33,054 bases of DNA from an uncultured Pseudomonadota bacterium. GTDB lineage: Bacteria; Pseudomonadota; Gammaproteobacteria; Enterobacterales; Succinivibrionaceae. Made by a program: the position numbers and the translations under genes. A model generated the notes under the pieces. It did not search any database and was not told the DNA's origin. It saw nothing but the letters and a program-made list of their open reading frames with translations. The DNA lies in the NCBI GenBank assembly GCA_900319705.1, contig ONPL01000019.1, positions 1 through 33,054 of the forward strand. The letters are read 5' to 3'. Of the stretch, positions 6,947 through 14,610 are shown piece by piece (position 1 is the stretch's first letter; each line of letters starts with the position of its first letter).

Positions 6947-7617
6947 CCTTCCGGCAGTACCGGCAGAAGCTGTAGATCATCACATAAATACATATCAGCA
7001 ATCAGATCATTCCATGCAGCATGCAGATACTGAACCATGGAAATAACGGTAAGAAGAGCAGCAACATACAGAAGTGTTACAGAAGCATAAACCATCCAGT
7101 CGGCCTGCTGCCAGATCACGCCGGCAATGGCAAACATCTGGATTGTAGTCTTCCATTTGCCGATCCAGCTTACAGAAACAACCGTGCGCTTGCTCAGTTC
7201 CGCCATCCATTCTCTCAGTGCAGATATCAGGATCTCTCTTCCGATGATAATCAGTGAAGGCAGAGTCAGGATCCAGGAATATTTGATCCACGGATTAGGG
7301 TGGGAGAAGTGCTCCACCACCAGCACCAGGGCTGAACAAACTATAAGTTTGTCCGCAACCGGATCAAGAAAGGCTCCGAACTTTGAAGTCTGCTTGTATT
7401 TTCTTGCCAGATAACCGTCAAACAGATCAGTAACCGCGGCAATAGTAAAAACAAGGTAGGAGTAAAAATTGGTTCCGAATTCAGTCTCGGTACTTGGATG
7501 ATAGGAATTTTCAAAATAATAAAGTCCGATAAATATCGGGATAAAAATAATTCTTATAATTGTCAGTACATTAGGTAAATGCATACAAGTCTTCTTATCT
7601 AAATTTTGTTGATTCAT
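6943..7617 (-). CDS. pgsA: CDP-diacylglycerol-glycerol-3-phosphate 3-phosphatidyltransferase
   Basis: Integral membrane enzyme that makes phosphatidylglycerophosphate from CDP-diacylglycerol and glycerol-3-phosphate, the committed step to phosphatidylglycerol and cardiolipin. The CDP-alcohol phosphotransferase signature D-G-x2-A-R-x8-G-x3-D-x3-D is complete (Asp64 and Asp67, then G68, AR71-72, G81, Asp85, Asp89). [16 protein letters not shown] segment and a [10 protein letters not shown] segment closely match enterobacterial PgsA. Predicted to have about five or six transmembrane helices. The start is uncertain: the ATG at 7617 lacks a ribosome site, and the ATG at 7584 (protein beginning MHLPNVLT) aligns better with the family N-terminus. 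It converges on tusE with a 4-nt overlap. Confidence 0.92.
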   Translation of the reverse strand: MNQQNLDKKTCMHLPNVLTIIRIIFIPIFIGLYYFENSYHPSTETEFGTNFYSYLVFTIAAVTDLFDGYLARKYKQTSKFGAFLDPVADKLIVCSALVLVVEHFSHPNPWIKYSWILTLPSLIIIGREILISALREWMAELSKRTVVSVSWIGKWKTTIQMFAIAGVIWQQADWMVYASVTLLYVAALLTVISMVQYLHAAWNDLIADMYLCDDLQLLPVLPEG

Positions 7618-7755
7618 TATAACGCTACCGAACTTTTAATGATAGAAGTTATCAAATGAAATGTGAAATTCGTTTTTTGTCCCTCTTATAACGAAAATGT
7701 CATAAAATAGCGGGAGAACAAAAACAACAGTTCATCTGCAAAGGAAAAAGGTACT

Positions 7756-8823
7756 GTGAAAATACTTAAACCAATCCTATTTACGGCACTGACAGCTTCA
7801 ATGGCGCTGGGCGGTTATATTCTGTACACCGGCAGCCGCAGTGTGACTCAACCGGAAACCGTAACCGCGGTTAACGGACGCATTGAACTTAAGAGAATCG
7901 ATCTTGCCAGCCTGTACCCTGGCAGAGTTGAAGAAATCCTGGTGGACAGAGGAGATGTGATTGTCAAAGGCCAGGTTCTGGCAAAAATCGCATCATCGGA
8001 AACAGAAGCCAGACTCAGAACCGCAGAGGCGCAGAGTCTCACTGCAGAAAAAGCGGTGGCAAAAGTAAAGGCGATGTTCGGTGAAATTGAACAGAACATA
8101 AAACTGGCGGAAATCGAACTCAAGGATGCTGTACAGCTGAGAAAGGACGGTCTGATATCAAACACCGAATACGAAAGAAAAAAGACTGCCCTGGCGGCAC
8201 TTACTGAAAAACGTAAGGTTCTGCTGCAGGAGTTGGCCGGGGCTGAGGCTGAGGTTGCGCGCGCCGCCGCCGCAAAAAATGAAATCCTGACAAGAATGGA
8301 TGAACTTACCATCAGATCCCCGTTTGACGGAATCGTGGAATACCGTCTGGCGGAACCGGGCAATGTAACCGGCGCCGGCGGCAGGATCATCTCCATACTC
8401 AATCCTGCGGATGTCACCTTTGACCTTTTTGTTCCGACTGCTGTCAGCGCTGCGGTAACCGTAGGTGACGAGGCCCGAATTGTCATTGACGGAATAGATG
8501 CCGTAATCCCGGCAAAAATCGATTATATCTCCAGGGATGCACAGTTCACCCCGAAATTTGTGGAAACACGGGAGGAACGGGAAAAACTGCTCTTCAGGGT
8601 GACTCTGAGGATAGATCCGCAGCTGGCATTAAGCTACCCTAATTTTTTCAAAGGGGGGATGCCGGCGATCGGCTACATCGATCACAGTCACACCGGCTGG
8701 CCTGAACATCTCAGGACAAATCTGAAAAAACTCGAAATTTACCGGCGGGAGGACAGTGTACTGCTGAACAGCTACCGGCAGAACAGCAATTCTTCCGGGG
8801 CAGCCGCAGACAGTCTAAGGTAA
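7756..8823 (+). CDS. yhiI: YhiI-type HlyD-family membrane fusion protein
   Basis: Periplasmic adaptor of a tripartite ABC exporter, bridging the inner-membrane transporter to an outer-membrane channel. An N-terminal membrane anchor (about 5-26) is followed by a biotinyl/lipoyl-type half (GRVEEILVDRGDVIVKGQVL), a coiled-coil hairpin (about 85-180) and a beta-barrel domain with SPFDGIVEYRLAEPGNV. The C-terminal part with FTPKFVETREER matches Escherichia coli YhiI closely, and the 355 aa length is the same. The start is GTG, preceded by AAGGAAAAAGG. The stop is 4 nt before rbbA, so the four genes form one operon. No dedicated regulator is adjacent. Confidence 0.9.
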   Translation: MKILKPILFTALTASMALGGYILYTGSRSVTQPETVTAVNGRIELKRIDLASLYPGRVEEILVDRGDVIVKGQVLAKIASSETEARLRTAEAQSLTAEKAVAKVKAMFGEIEQNIKLAEIELKDAVQLRKDGLISNTEYERKKTALAALTEKRKVLLQELAGAEAEVARAAAAKNEILTRMDELTIRSPFDGIVEYRLAEPGNVTGAGGRIISILNPADVTFDLFVPTAVSAAVTVGDEARIVIDGIDAVIPAKIDYISRDAQFTPKFVETREEREKLLFRVTLRIDPQLALSYPNFFKGGMPAIGYIDHSHTGWPEHLRTNLKKLEIYRREDSVLLNSYRQNSNSSGAAADSLR

Positions 8824-8827
8824 ACGA

Positions 8828-11566
8828 ATGGACAGTTCTATTGATTCAGAACAACAGGCGGTTGTCGAAATCAGAGCTCTCTCCCACCGCTACAGAAATA
8901 TCACTGCGGTTGACCGGGTGGATCTGACCATCGGCTCCGGCATAACCGTCGGACTGGTAGGAGCTGACGGGGTAGGCAAATCCACCCTGCTGTCCCTGAT
9001 TGCAGGAACCAGAATAATCCAGCAGGGATCTGTCAGAGTTTTCGGCAGAGATCTGAGTCAGGAAAGCAGCCGCAACGAACTGTCACGAAGGATCGCCTTC
9101 ATGCCCCAGGGACTGGGAAAAAATCTTTATCCGACACTGTCCGTTCGGGAAAACATCTCCTTTCATGCAGATTTGTTCGGACTGCGCGGAAGTTTCAAAT
9201 CCGCAAGAATAAACCGTCTTCTTGCCGCAACATCCCTCTCCGCCTTTGCCGACAGAGCGGCCGGCAAACTCTCAGGCGGAATGAAACAGAAACTGTCCCT
9301 CTGCTGTGCCCTGATCCACAGTCCCGATCTGCTGATCCTGGATGAGCCCACCACCGGTGTCGATCCGCTGTCACGCCGCCAGTTCTGGCAGCTGGTGTCC
9401 GCCCTGATGAAGGAAACCCCGTGCATGACCGTAATCATCTCAACCGCATATATCGACGAAGCTGAAGGGTTTGATCATACACTGATGATGGACAGCGGCA
9501 GGATCATCGCAGATCGAAATACCAGGGAACTGATGGCAGAATACGGGGCCGCAACCCTGGAGGAGGCCTACATGAAAATTCTGCCTCCTGAAAAAAGAGG
9601 AAAAGAGGGCGGATTCATCATTCCTCCGCTCGAAAGTACAGACGGCGAGGTTCCGGCAATAAAGGCATTGCACCTGACAAAGAAATTCGGCGGTTTTACC
9701 GCGGTGAACGACGTAAGTTTTGAAATTTCCCGCGGCGAAATATTCGGTTTTCTCGGCTCCAACGGATGCGGCAAATCAACAACCATGAAAATGCTTACCG
9801 GGCTTCTGGAGCCGACCGGCGGTGAAGCTCTGATCATGGGGGAAACATTTACCGCCGGCGACAGTGCGGTTAAACGTAAAGTCGGTTATATGTCCCAGGC
9901 ATTCTCACTGTACGAGGAGCTTACCGTCACTGAAAATCTGTTTCTGCATGCCAAACTGTATCACATTCCGATCCTGGAGCGGTACAGAGCCATCAGAAGC
10001 GTTCTGGAACGATTCGGCCTTTACGAATACCGCCACACCACTCCTAAATCACTCTCTCTGGGTATAAAACAGCGTCTTCAGCTGGCTGCGGCATGTCTGC
10101 ACAATCCGGAAATTTTAATTCTTGATGAGCCGACATCCGGTGTCGATCCGGCTGCCAGAGATCTGTTCTGGGAATATCTGATAAAACTGTCCCGTGAGGA
10201 GCATGTAACCATTTTCGTCTCAACACACTTCATGAACGAGGCTGAACGATGTGACCGCATTTCACTGATGCACCGCGGCAGGGTTCTGGCTATCGGGTCC
10301 CCGGATCAGCTCAGGCGGAATAAAAACGAGAAAGATCTGGAACAGGCTTTCATCCGCTATCTTGAAGAGCAGAGTGATGCCGTTCAGGACATTCCGGACA
10401 GTTGCGTAACCGAGACTCAACATGTTGCGCCGCTGACCGGACTTTTGTATTCACTGGCAATCATCCGTGCTTTTGCAGTGCGCGAATACCGGGAACTGTC
10501 ACGGGATCTGGTCCGGCTGTTTTTCGTAATCTTCGGTTCACTGATTTTTGAAATCTGCGCATCCTTCGGCATCTCCTTCGATATGACGCAGATGCCCTTC
10601 GGAGTCATCGATCATGATCAAAGTGCACAAAGCCGCGCCCTGCTGCAGGAATTCACCGGTTCAGCATATTTCAAACAGCGGCAGATTGAACCGTCGGATC
10701 CTGTAATCAAATCATTCCAGAAACACCACATCAAACTGCTGATCGAAATTCCGCCCCGATACGGTGAAAAACTCCTGCGTGGAGAAAAACCGGAAATCGG
10801 ATTCTTTGTCGACGGGGCATTCCCGACCATTTCCAGCAATGTCCGCAATTATGTAAACGGAATTATGGACCGTTACAACGCAGTTTTGCGTGATCCCTCC
10901 GGACATCCGTTATCCATGGAGCAGAATCCCCTTGAGATCCGATTCATGTACAACGAAATCTTCAAAAGTGTCTATGTAATGGTTCCGGGTCTGATTATGA
11001 TGGTTCTGGTAATGTTCCCGGCCATGATGACTGCACTCGGCGTGGTACGGGAGAAGGATCTCGGTACAATCAGCAACCTCAACACCTCTCCGGCCCGGGT
11101 TTATCAGTTTCTGCTCGGTAAACAGCTGCCCTATGTGGCTCTTTCCCTGCTTAGTTTCATGAGTCTGGTGTTCTGTGCCGTGTTTGTACTTGGAGTTCCG
11201 ATCCGCGGATCATTTCCGGCACTGCTGCTCGGAGCTGTACTCATGATCCTGGCATCAACCGCTTTCGGTCTGCTGGTTTCCTGCTTTGTGGAAACACAGA
11301 TCGCGGCAATTTTCGCCTCCGCCATATTTTCCATGCTGCCGGCAATCAACTTTTCAGGATTTCTGTTTCCGATCTCCACCCTTGAAGGTGCCGCCTATTA
11401 TTTCGGGAAACTGTTCCCCTGCTCCTGGTTTGAAACAATCAGCCTTGGATGTTTCACCAAGGGACTGTCCTTCGACAGTTTCGGCAGAATGTATCTGTGC
11501 ATAACACTGATGGGACTTACCTATCTGACACTGTCGTGCTTAATTCTCAGAAAACAGGAGAAATAG
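8828..11566 (+). CDS. rbbA: RbbA/YhiH-type double ATPase-permease ABC protein
   Basis: A 912-residue fusion of two ABC ATPase domains and an ABC-2-type permease half, the architecture and length of E. coli RbbA. NBD1: Walker A GADGVGKST (45-53), signature LSGGMKQK (148-155), Walker B LLILDEP. NBD2: Walker A GSNGCGKST (310-318), Walker B ILILDEP (429-435), H-loop STHFMNEAE. The permease part (about 540-912) starts with one helix, then a large external domain with GVIDHDQS, then a cluster of helices. NBD1 has STAY in place of the H-loop STH, and NBD2 has LSLGIKQR in place of the LSGGQ signature. RbbA has been described as a ribosome-associated ATPase; the operon here argues for membrane export. 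The start is supported by AAGG 7 nt upstream. Confidence 0.9.
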   Translation: MDSSIDSEQQAVVEIRALSHRYRNITAVDRVDLTIGSGITVGLVGADGVGKSTLLSLIAGTRIIQQGSVRVFGRDLSQESSRNELSRRIAFMPQGLGKNLYPTLSVRENISFHADLFGLRGSFKSARINRLLAATSLSAFADRAAGKLSGGMKQKLSLCCALIHSPDLLILDEPTTGVDPLSRRQFWQLVSALMKETPCMTVIISTAYIDEAEGFDHTLMMDSGRIIADRNTRELMAEYGAATLEEAYMKILPPEKRGKEGGFIIPPLESTDGEVPAIKALHLTKKFGGFTAVNDVSFEISRGEIFGFLGSNGCGKSTTMKMLTGLLEPTGGEALIMGETFTAGDSAVKRKVGYMSQAFSLYEELTVTENLFLHAKLYHIPILERYRAIRSVLERFGLYEYRHTTPKSLSLGIKQRLQLAAACLHNPEILILDEPTSGVDPAARDLFWEYLIKLSREEHVTIFVSTHFMNEAERCDRISLMHRGRVLAIGSPDQLRRNKNEKDLEQAFIRYLEEQSDAVQDIPDSCVTETQHVAPLTGLLYSLAIIRAFAVREYRELSRDLVRLFFVIFGSLIFEICASFGISFDMTQMPFGVIDHDQSAQSRALLQEFTGSAYFKQRQIEPSDPVIKSFQKHHIKLLIEIPPRYGEKLLRGEKPEIGFFVDGAFPTISSNVRNYVNGIMDRYNAVLRDPSGHPLSMEQNPLEIRFMYNEIFKSVYVMVPGLIMMVLVMFPAMMTALGVVREKDLGTISNLNTSPARVYQFLLGKQLPYVALSLLSFMSLVFCAVFVLGVPIRGSFPALLLGAVLMILASTAFGLLVSCFVETQIAAIFASAIFSMLPAINFSGFLFPISTLEGAAYYFGKLFPCSWFETISLGCFTKGLSFDSFGRMYLCITLMGLTYLTLSCLILRKQEK

Positions 11567-11571
11567 AGGAA

Positions 11572-12705
11572 ATGTACACCTGGATTTCAAATATTTTCGT
11601 ACTGTGTCTCAAGGAGATTAAAAGTCTGTTCAGCGATCTGGTGCTGGTTGCACTCATGATCTACTTTTTCACCGTCGCGGTGGTGGTGGCATCACGGGGA
11701 GCCGGAATGGAGGTGAAAAACGCCCCGGTGGCAGTTGTGGATCATGACCGTTCAGAACTGTCCCGCGCCATCGTTCAATCGGTACGGCCGCCGTTCTTCA
11801 AGCTCCCGGAATATATAGAAACCGATGAAGTTCAGCGGCATATGGATCTTGGTGACTACTACTTTGTCATTGATATTCCTCCTAATTATCAGGAAAAGAT
11901 GCTCAGAGGTGACAACCCGAAAATACAGCTGCTGGTGGATGCAACCGCCATGACTCTTGCCGGAAGCGGCACCGGATATATAACCAGGATGATCTCCGAC
12001 GGGATCGTCGATTTTCTTACAGATAAACACCCGGTTCAGCGCAGTGACCTGATTCAGGCGGGATCCGCCGTCAATGTTCTGTTCAATCCCAACTCCTCTG
12101 CAATCTGGCAGATGAGTGTAATACAGATCGTGGGAAATCTTACCCTGCTCACCCTAATGCTGTCGGGGGCGGCGGTAATCAGAGAAAAGGAACGGGGTAC
12201 CATCGAGCATCTGCTGGTTATGCCGGTATCCGCATCAGAAATCGCCATCTCTAAAATCATTGCCAACGGTCTGGTTATAGTGATCATGGCACTGCTGTCA
12301 CTGTGGCTGATCGTAAACACCTATCTGGAGGTGCCGGTCCGCGGCAGCTTTGCTCTGCTCTCGGCAGGCATGATGATCTATGTTATGAGTTTCGCCTCTC
12401 TGGGAATTCTTCTGGCAGTGCTGGCTCCGTCCATGCCGCAGTTCGGACTGCTGTGCATTCCGGTCTATATGCTGGTATACCTTTTATCAGGAGGGACCAG
12501 TCCGGTTGAAAGTATGCCTGAGTATATGCAGTCGGCAATTCAGATCTCTCCGACCGCCCACATGGTGTCCTTTATCCAGGATGTGGTTCACCGGGGTTCA
12601 ACCATCCGTGATGTATACCAGCACCTGATTGTCCTTACCGTTCTAGGTCTGGTTTTCATTATAATAGCCGTATCACGGTTCAAATCTATGCTGTCCAAAC
12701 AGTGA
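11572..12705 (+). CDS. yhhJ: YhhJ-type ABC-2 permease
   Basis: Inner-membrane ABC-2-type permease (377 aa) expected to pair with the permease half of RbbA. One N-terminal helix (about 20-40) precedes an external domain beginning NAPVAVVDHDRSELSR, followed by five or six C-terminal helices. The cytoplasmic REKERGTIEHLLVMPV segment is the ABC-2 hallmark and resembles REKDLGTISNLNTSPA in RbbA, consistent with a heterodimer. The frame is open upstream to 11449, inside rbbA, but the ATG at 11572 follows AGGAG with 11 nt spacing, lies 5 nt after the rbbA stop and gives the length seen in E. coli YhhJ. The stop is followed 19 nt later by the outer-membrane factor gene. Confidence 0.88.
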   Translation: MYTWISNIFVLCLKEIKSLFSDLVLVALMIYFFTVAVVVASRGAGMEVKNAPVAVVDHDRSELSRAIVQSVRPPFFKLPEYIETDEVQRHMDLGDYYFVIDIPPNYQEKMLRGDNPKIQLLVDATAMTLAGSGTGYITRMISDGIVDFLTDKHPVQRSDLIQAGSAVNVLFNPNSSAIWQMSVIQIVGNLTLLTLMLSGAAVIREKERGTIEHLLVMPVSASEIAISKIIANGLVIVIMALLSLWLIVNTYLEVPVRGSFALLSAGMMIYVMSFASLGILLAVLAPSMPQFGLLCIPVYMLVYLLSGGTSPVESMPEYMQSAIQISPTAHMVSFIQDVVHRGSTIRDVYQHLIVLTVLGLVFIIIAVSRFKSMLSKQ

Positions 12706-12724
12706 TGTTCAAGGAGTTGTTTCA

Positions 12725-14242
12725 ATGTTGCAAATACCACTGAAAAGAAAAATTCAAACAGGATCTATTGCAGCTGTTACAGCAGTTGTGCTTGCCGGCT
12801 GCGGCACCGTGGATGTCGAATACAGCCGTAATCTTCCGATGCCGGACAACTATTCCATGGAAACGTCGGTAAAGACACAGGTGCAGGACTTAACCGGCTG
12901 GTGGAAACATTTCAACGATCCTCTTCTTTCAGAATTGATCAACGCCGCAATCAAAAACAACCCTGATCTTGAAACCGCCCGTCTGCATCTGCAGAAAGCT
13001 GTGCATGAGGCTGAATACGCAGGAGCGGATCTCGGTCCCTCCGCAGCGGCAGGGGTGATGATGGCAGGAGCAAAAAGCAATGCTGATCTTCCGGTTACCC
13101 TTCCCGGCATCAGCACCAGCCGCAGTAATTTAGCAGCGGGAGGTTCTGTTACCGCCAGCTGGGAGCTAGATCTGTTCGGCCGGAAGCAGAGTAATCTTGA
13201 TGCAGCAAAATACAAGTTGCTCTCTGCCGAAGATCAGATGTATGCTGCAAGAGCTGCCGTGGCGGCTCAAACAGCTCTGAGCTACTACGATGTACTGGCT
13301 GCTGAGGAGCAGACCGCGGTATTAAACAGCAGCATCAGCAACCTTGAGGATACTCTCAGGTATGTTAAAGGCCGTTTTAATTCCGGTGAAGCAACTGCCG
13401 GTGATGTGCAGAATACAGAAAACATGATAACCGATCTCAAATCCCGTCTTTCGCTGCTCAGAGCAAAATCCGAGGCAGGGATCAGGGGACTGGCCGTACT
13501 TACGGGAAATACACCGCAGACTTTCAGACTGCAGGAACTTCCGAAAAAAATGCCGGATGAGCTTCCTCCCGCACCGACCGGCGGACAGCCCGGAGAACTG
13601 ATGCTGCGCAGACCGGATATACGCGCAAAAGATAATGAAATCAGCGCCAGAGCGGCACTCGTAGCCAGTGCCAAAGCCGATCTTTATCCAAGATTCGAAA
13701 TTGTCTTTCTTGGAGGCCTAGGCCGCATTGAAATGAATGGCAGAACAGACCATATCAGCGGATGGGGGTCGGTTCTTTCCGGATCTCTGACGGTTCCTGT
13801 TTTTACCAACGGACGGATCAGAGCCAATATCGGGATCAAAAATGCAGAACTTGAAATAGCCCTGGCGGAATATCAAAGTCTGATCCTCAATGCACTTAAG
13901 GAGGTGGATGACAGTTACGGGAATCTCCACCACCTGCAGGAACAGAAAAAGTTCCTGGAAAAGGGTCTGCAGGAAAGCCGCAGACTTGAAAAAACCTCCG
14001 CACGCCTTTTTGAATTCGGGAAAAACAATTTTGACAGTATAACCTCCGCCAGAAACCGCAGTCTGGAATTCGAAAACCGGCTGGTAGAAAACAGACTTGG
14101 CAGGATCAAATCTCTCATCAGTCTGTACAAATCACTGGGTGGAGGCTGGAATTTTGAGCAGGCAGAAACAGCAGCGGAAAAAGCTTCGGCGAAACAGCCC
14201 GGCAAGTACTTTGCAGGGAACGGCTCAGATAACAGCAGATGA
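12725..14242 (+). CDS. NodT/TolC-family outer-membrane efflux lipoprotein
   Basis: Outer-membrane channel component (505 aa). A signal peptide ends in the lipobox VLAGC with lipidation expected at Cys26. The mature protein begins with a short extended region, then the DLTGWWKHFNDPLL motif typical of NodT-family factors, and two OEP domains rich in long amphipathic helices (about 80-270 and 295-475). An ELDLFGRKQSNLDAAK segment is characteristic. The C-terminal tail after about residue 475 is polar and poorly conserved. Ribosome site AAGGAG. The gene completes a self-contained tripartite exporter with YhiI, RbbA and YhhJ; E. coli lacks a dedicated channel gene in that cluster. The substrate is unknown. 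Confidence 0.9.
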   Translation: MLQIPLKRKIQTGSIAAVTAVVLAGCGTVDVEYSRNLPMPDNYSMETSVKTQVQDLTGWWKHFNDPLLSELINAAIKNNPDLETARLHLQKAVHEAEYAGADLGPSAAAGVMMAGAKSNADLPVTLPGISTSRSNLAAGGSVTASWELDLFGRKQSNLDAAKYKLLSAEDQMYAARAAVAAQTALSYYDVLAAEEQTAVLNSSISNLEDTLRYVKGRFNSGEATAGDVQNTENMITDLKSRLSLLRAKSEAGIRGLAVLTGNTPQTFRLQELPKKMPDELPPAPTGGQPGELMLRRPDIRAKDNEISARAALVASAKADLYPRFEIVFLGGLGRIEMNGRTDHISGWGSVLSGSLTVPVFTNGRIRANIGIKNAELEIALAEYQSLILNALKEVDDSYGNLHHLQEQKKFLEKGLQESRRLEKTSARLFEFGKNNFDSITSARNRSLEFENRLVENRLGRIKSLISLYKSLGGGWNFEQAETAAEKASAKQPGKYFAGNGSDNSR

Positions 14243-14307
14243 GAACCGTAAATCAATCTGTTTTGTGATCACAGCTACAAAGTTCAATTATTGTACAGTA
14301 TGTATTG

Positions 14308-14335
14308 TTGACTTGATACATGAAATGCTTATTAT
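14308..14335 (+). promoter_or_regulatory. Orphan sigma-70-like promoter
   Basis: TTGACT (14308-14313) and TATTAT (14330-14335) with 16-nt spacing form a near-consensus promoter pointing right, yet no plus-strand gene follows before the convergent SNF2 gene end at 14611. It may drive a small RNA, an antisense RNA into the SNF2 gene, or be a chance match in AT-rich DNA. Confidence 0.35.
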
Positions 14336-14538
14336 AAACTACAGTCATCTGCGTTTTGTATGTATGCTTTCTCCTTTTTCTTTAAATTACAGGGTGCAGG
14401 TGACCTTCTTGTTTTTGGATTATCTAAATTTCGCCTTATCCCAATTTTCCCTGAATAATGTTTGTCAATCCGTATGATGCAGGCGTTTGTCTGCTGGGAC
14501 AGTTCAACCCGCAGCAGAATGTTTCAATCAATACAGCA

Positions 14539-14560
14539 AAGCCGGGGAAATCCCCGGCTT
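14539..14560. terminator. GC-rich hairpin between convergent genes
   Basis: AAGCCGGGGA and TCCCCGGCTT form a perfect 10-bp stem around a 2-nt AA centre. It lies 51 nt past the SNF2 gene stop on the minus strand and about 300 nt past the efflux operon. Neither side has a clean T-run (the minus side reads CTTTGCTGT), so it may be a weak bidirectional terminator or a transcript-end stabiliser. Confidence 0.5.
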
Positions 14561-14610
14561 GAAATGCCTACGTACAGAACTGTACAAACTATACAGCCCC
14601 ACGCAAAATA

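Larger units (their letters stand above)
14243..14610. other. Convergent intergenic region with promoter-like element and hairpin
   Basis: These 368 nt lie between the convergent efflux operon and the SNF2 gene. I see no protein gene. The region holds a plus-strand promoter-like pair (14308-14335) and a strong GC-rich hairpin (14539-14560). The two could bound a small RNA of about 200 nt, but nothing in the sequence proves it. Confidence 0.35.

Noticed and set aside
7848-8486. 212-codon minus-strand open frame opposite yhiI
   Set aside because: Low-complexity Ser/Ala-rich translation produced by the codon pattern of the real gene on the other strand.
11449-11571. Extended start for yhhJ inside rbbA
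   Set aside because: It would add 41 residues overlapping rbbA by 118 nt; the ATG at 11572 has a ribosome site and gives the expected YhhJ length.
14097-14477. 126-codon plus-strand open frame across the end of the outer-membrane factor gene
   Set aside because: Starts inside the real gene in another frame and runs into AT-rich intergenic DNA; the composition does not look coding.
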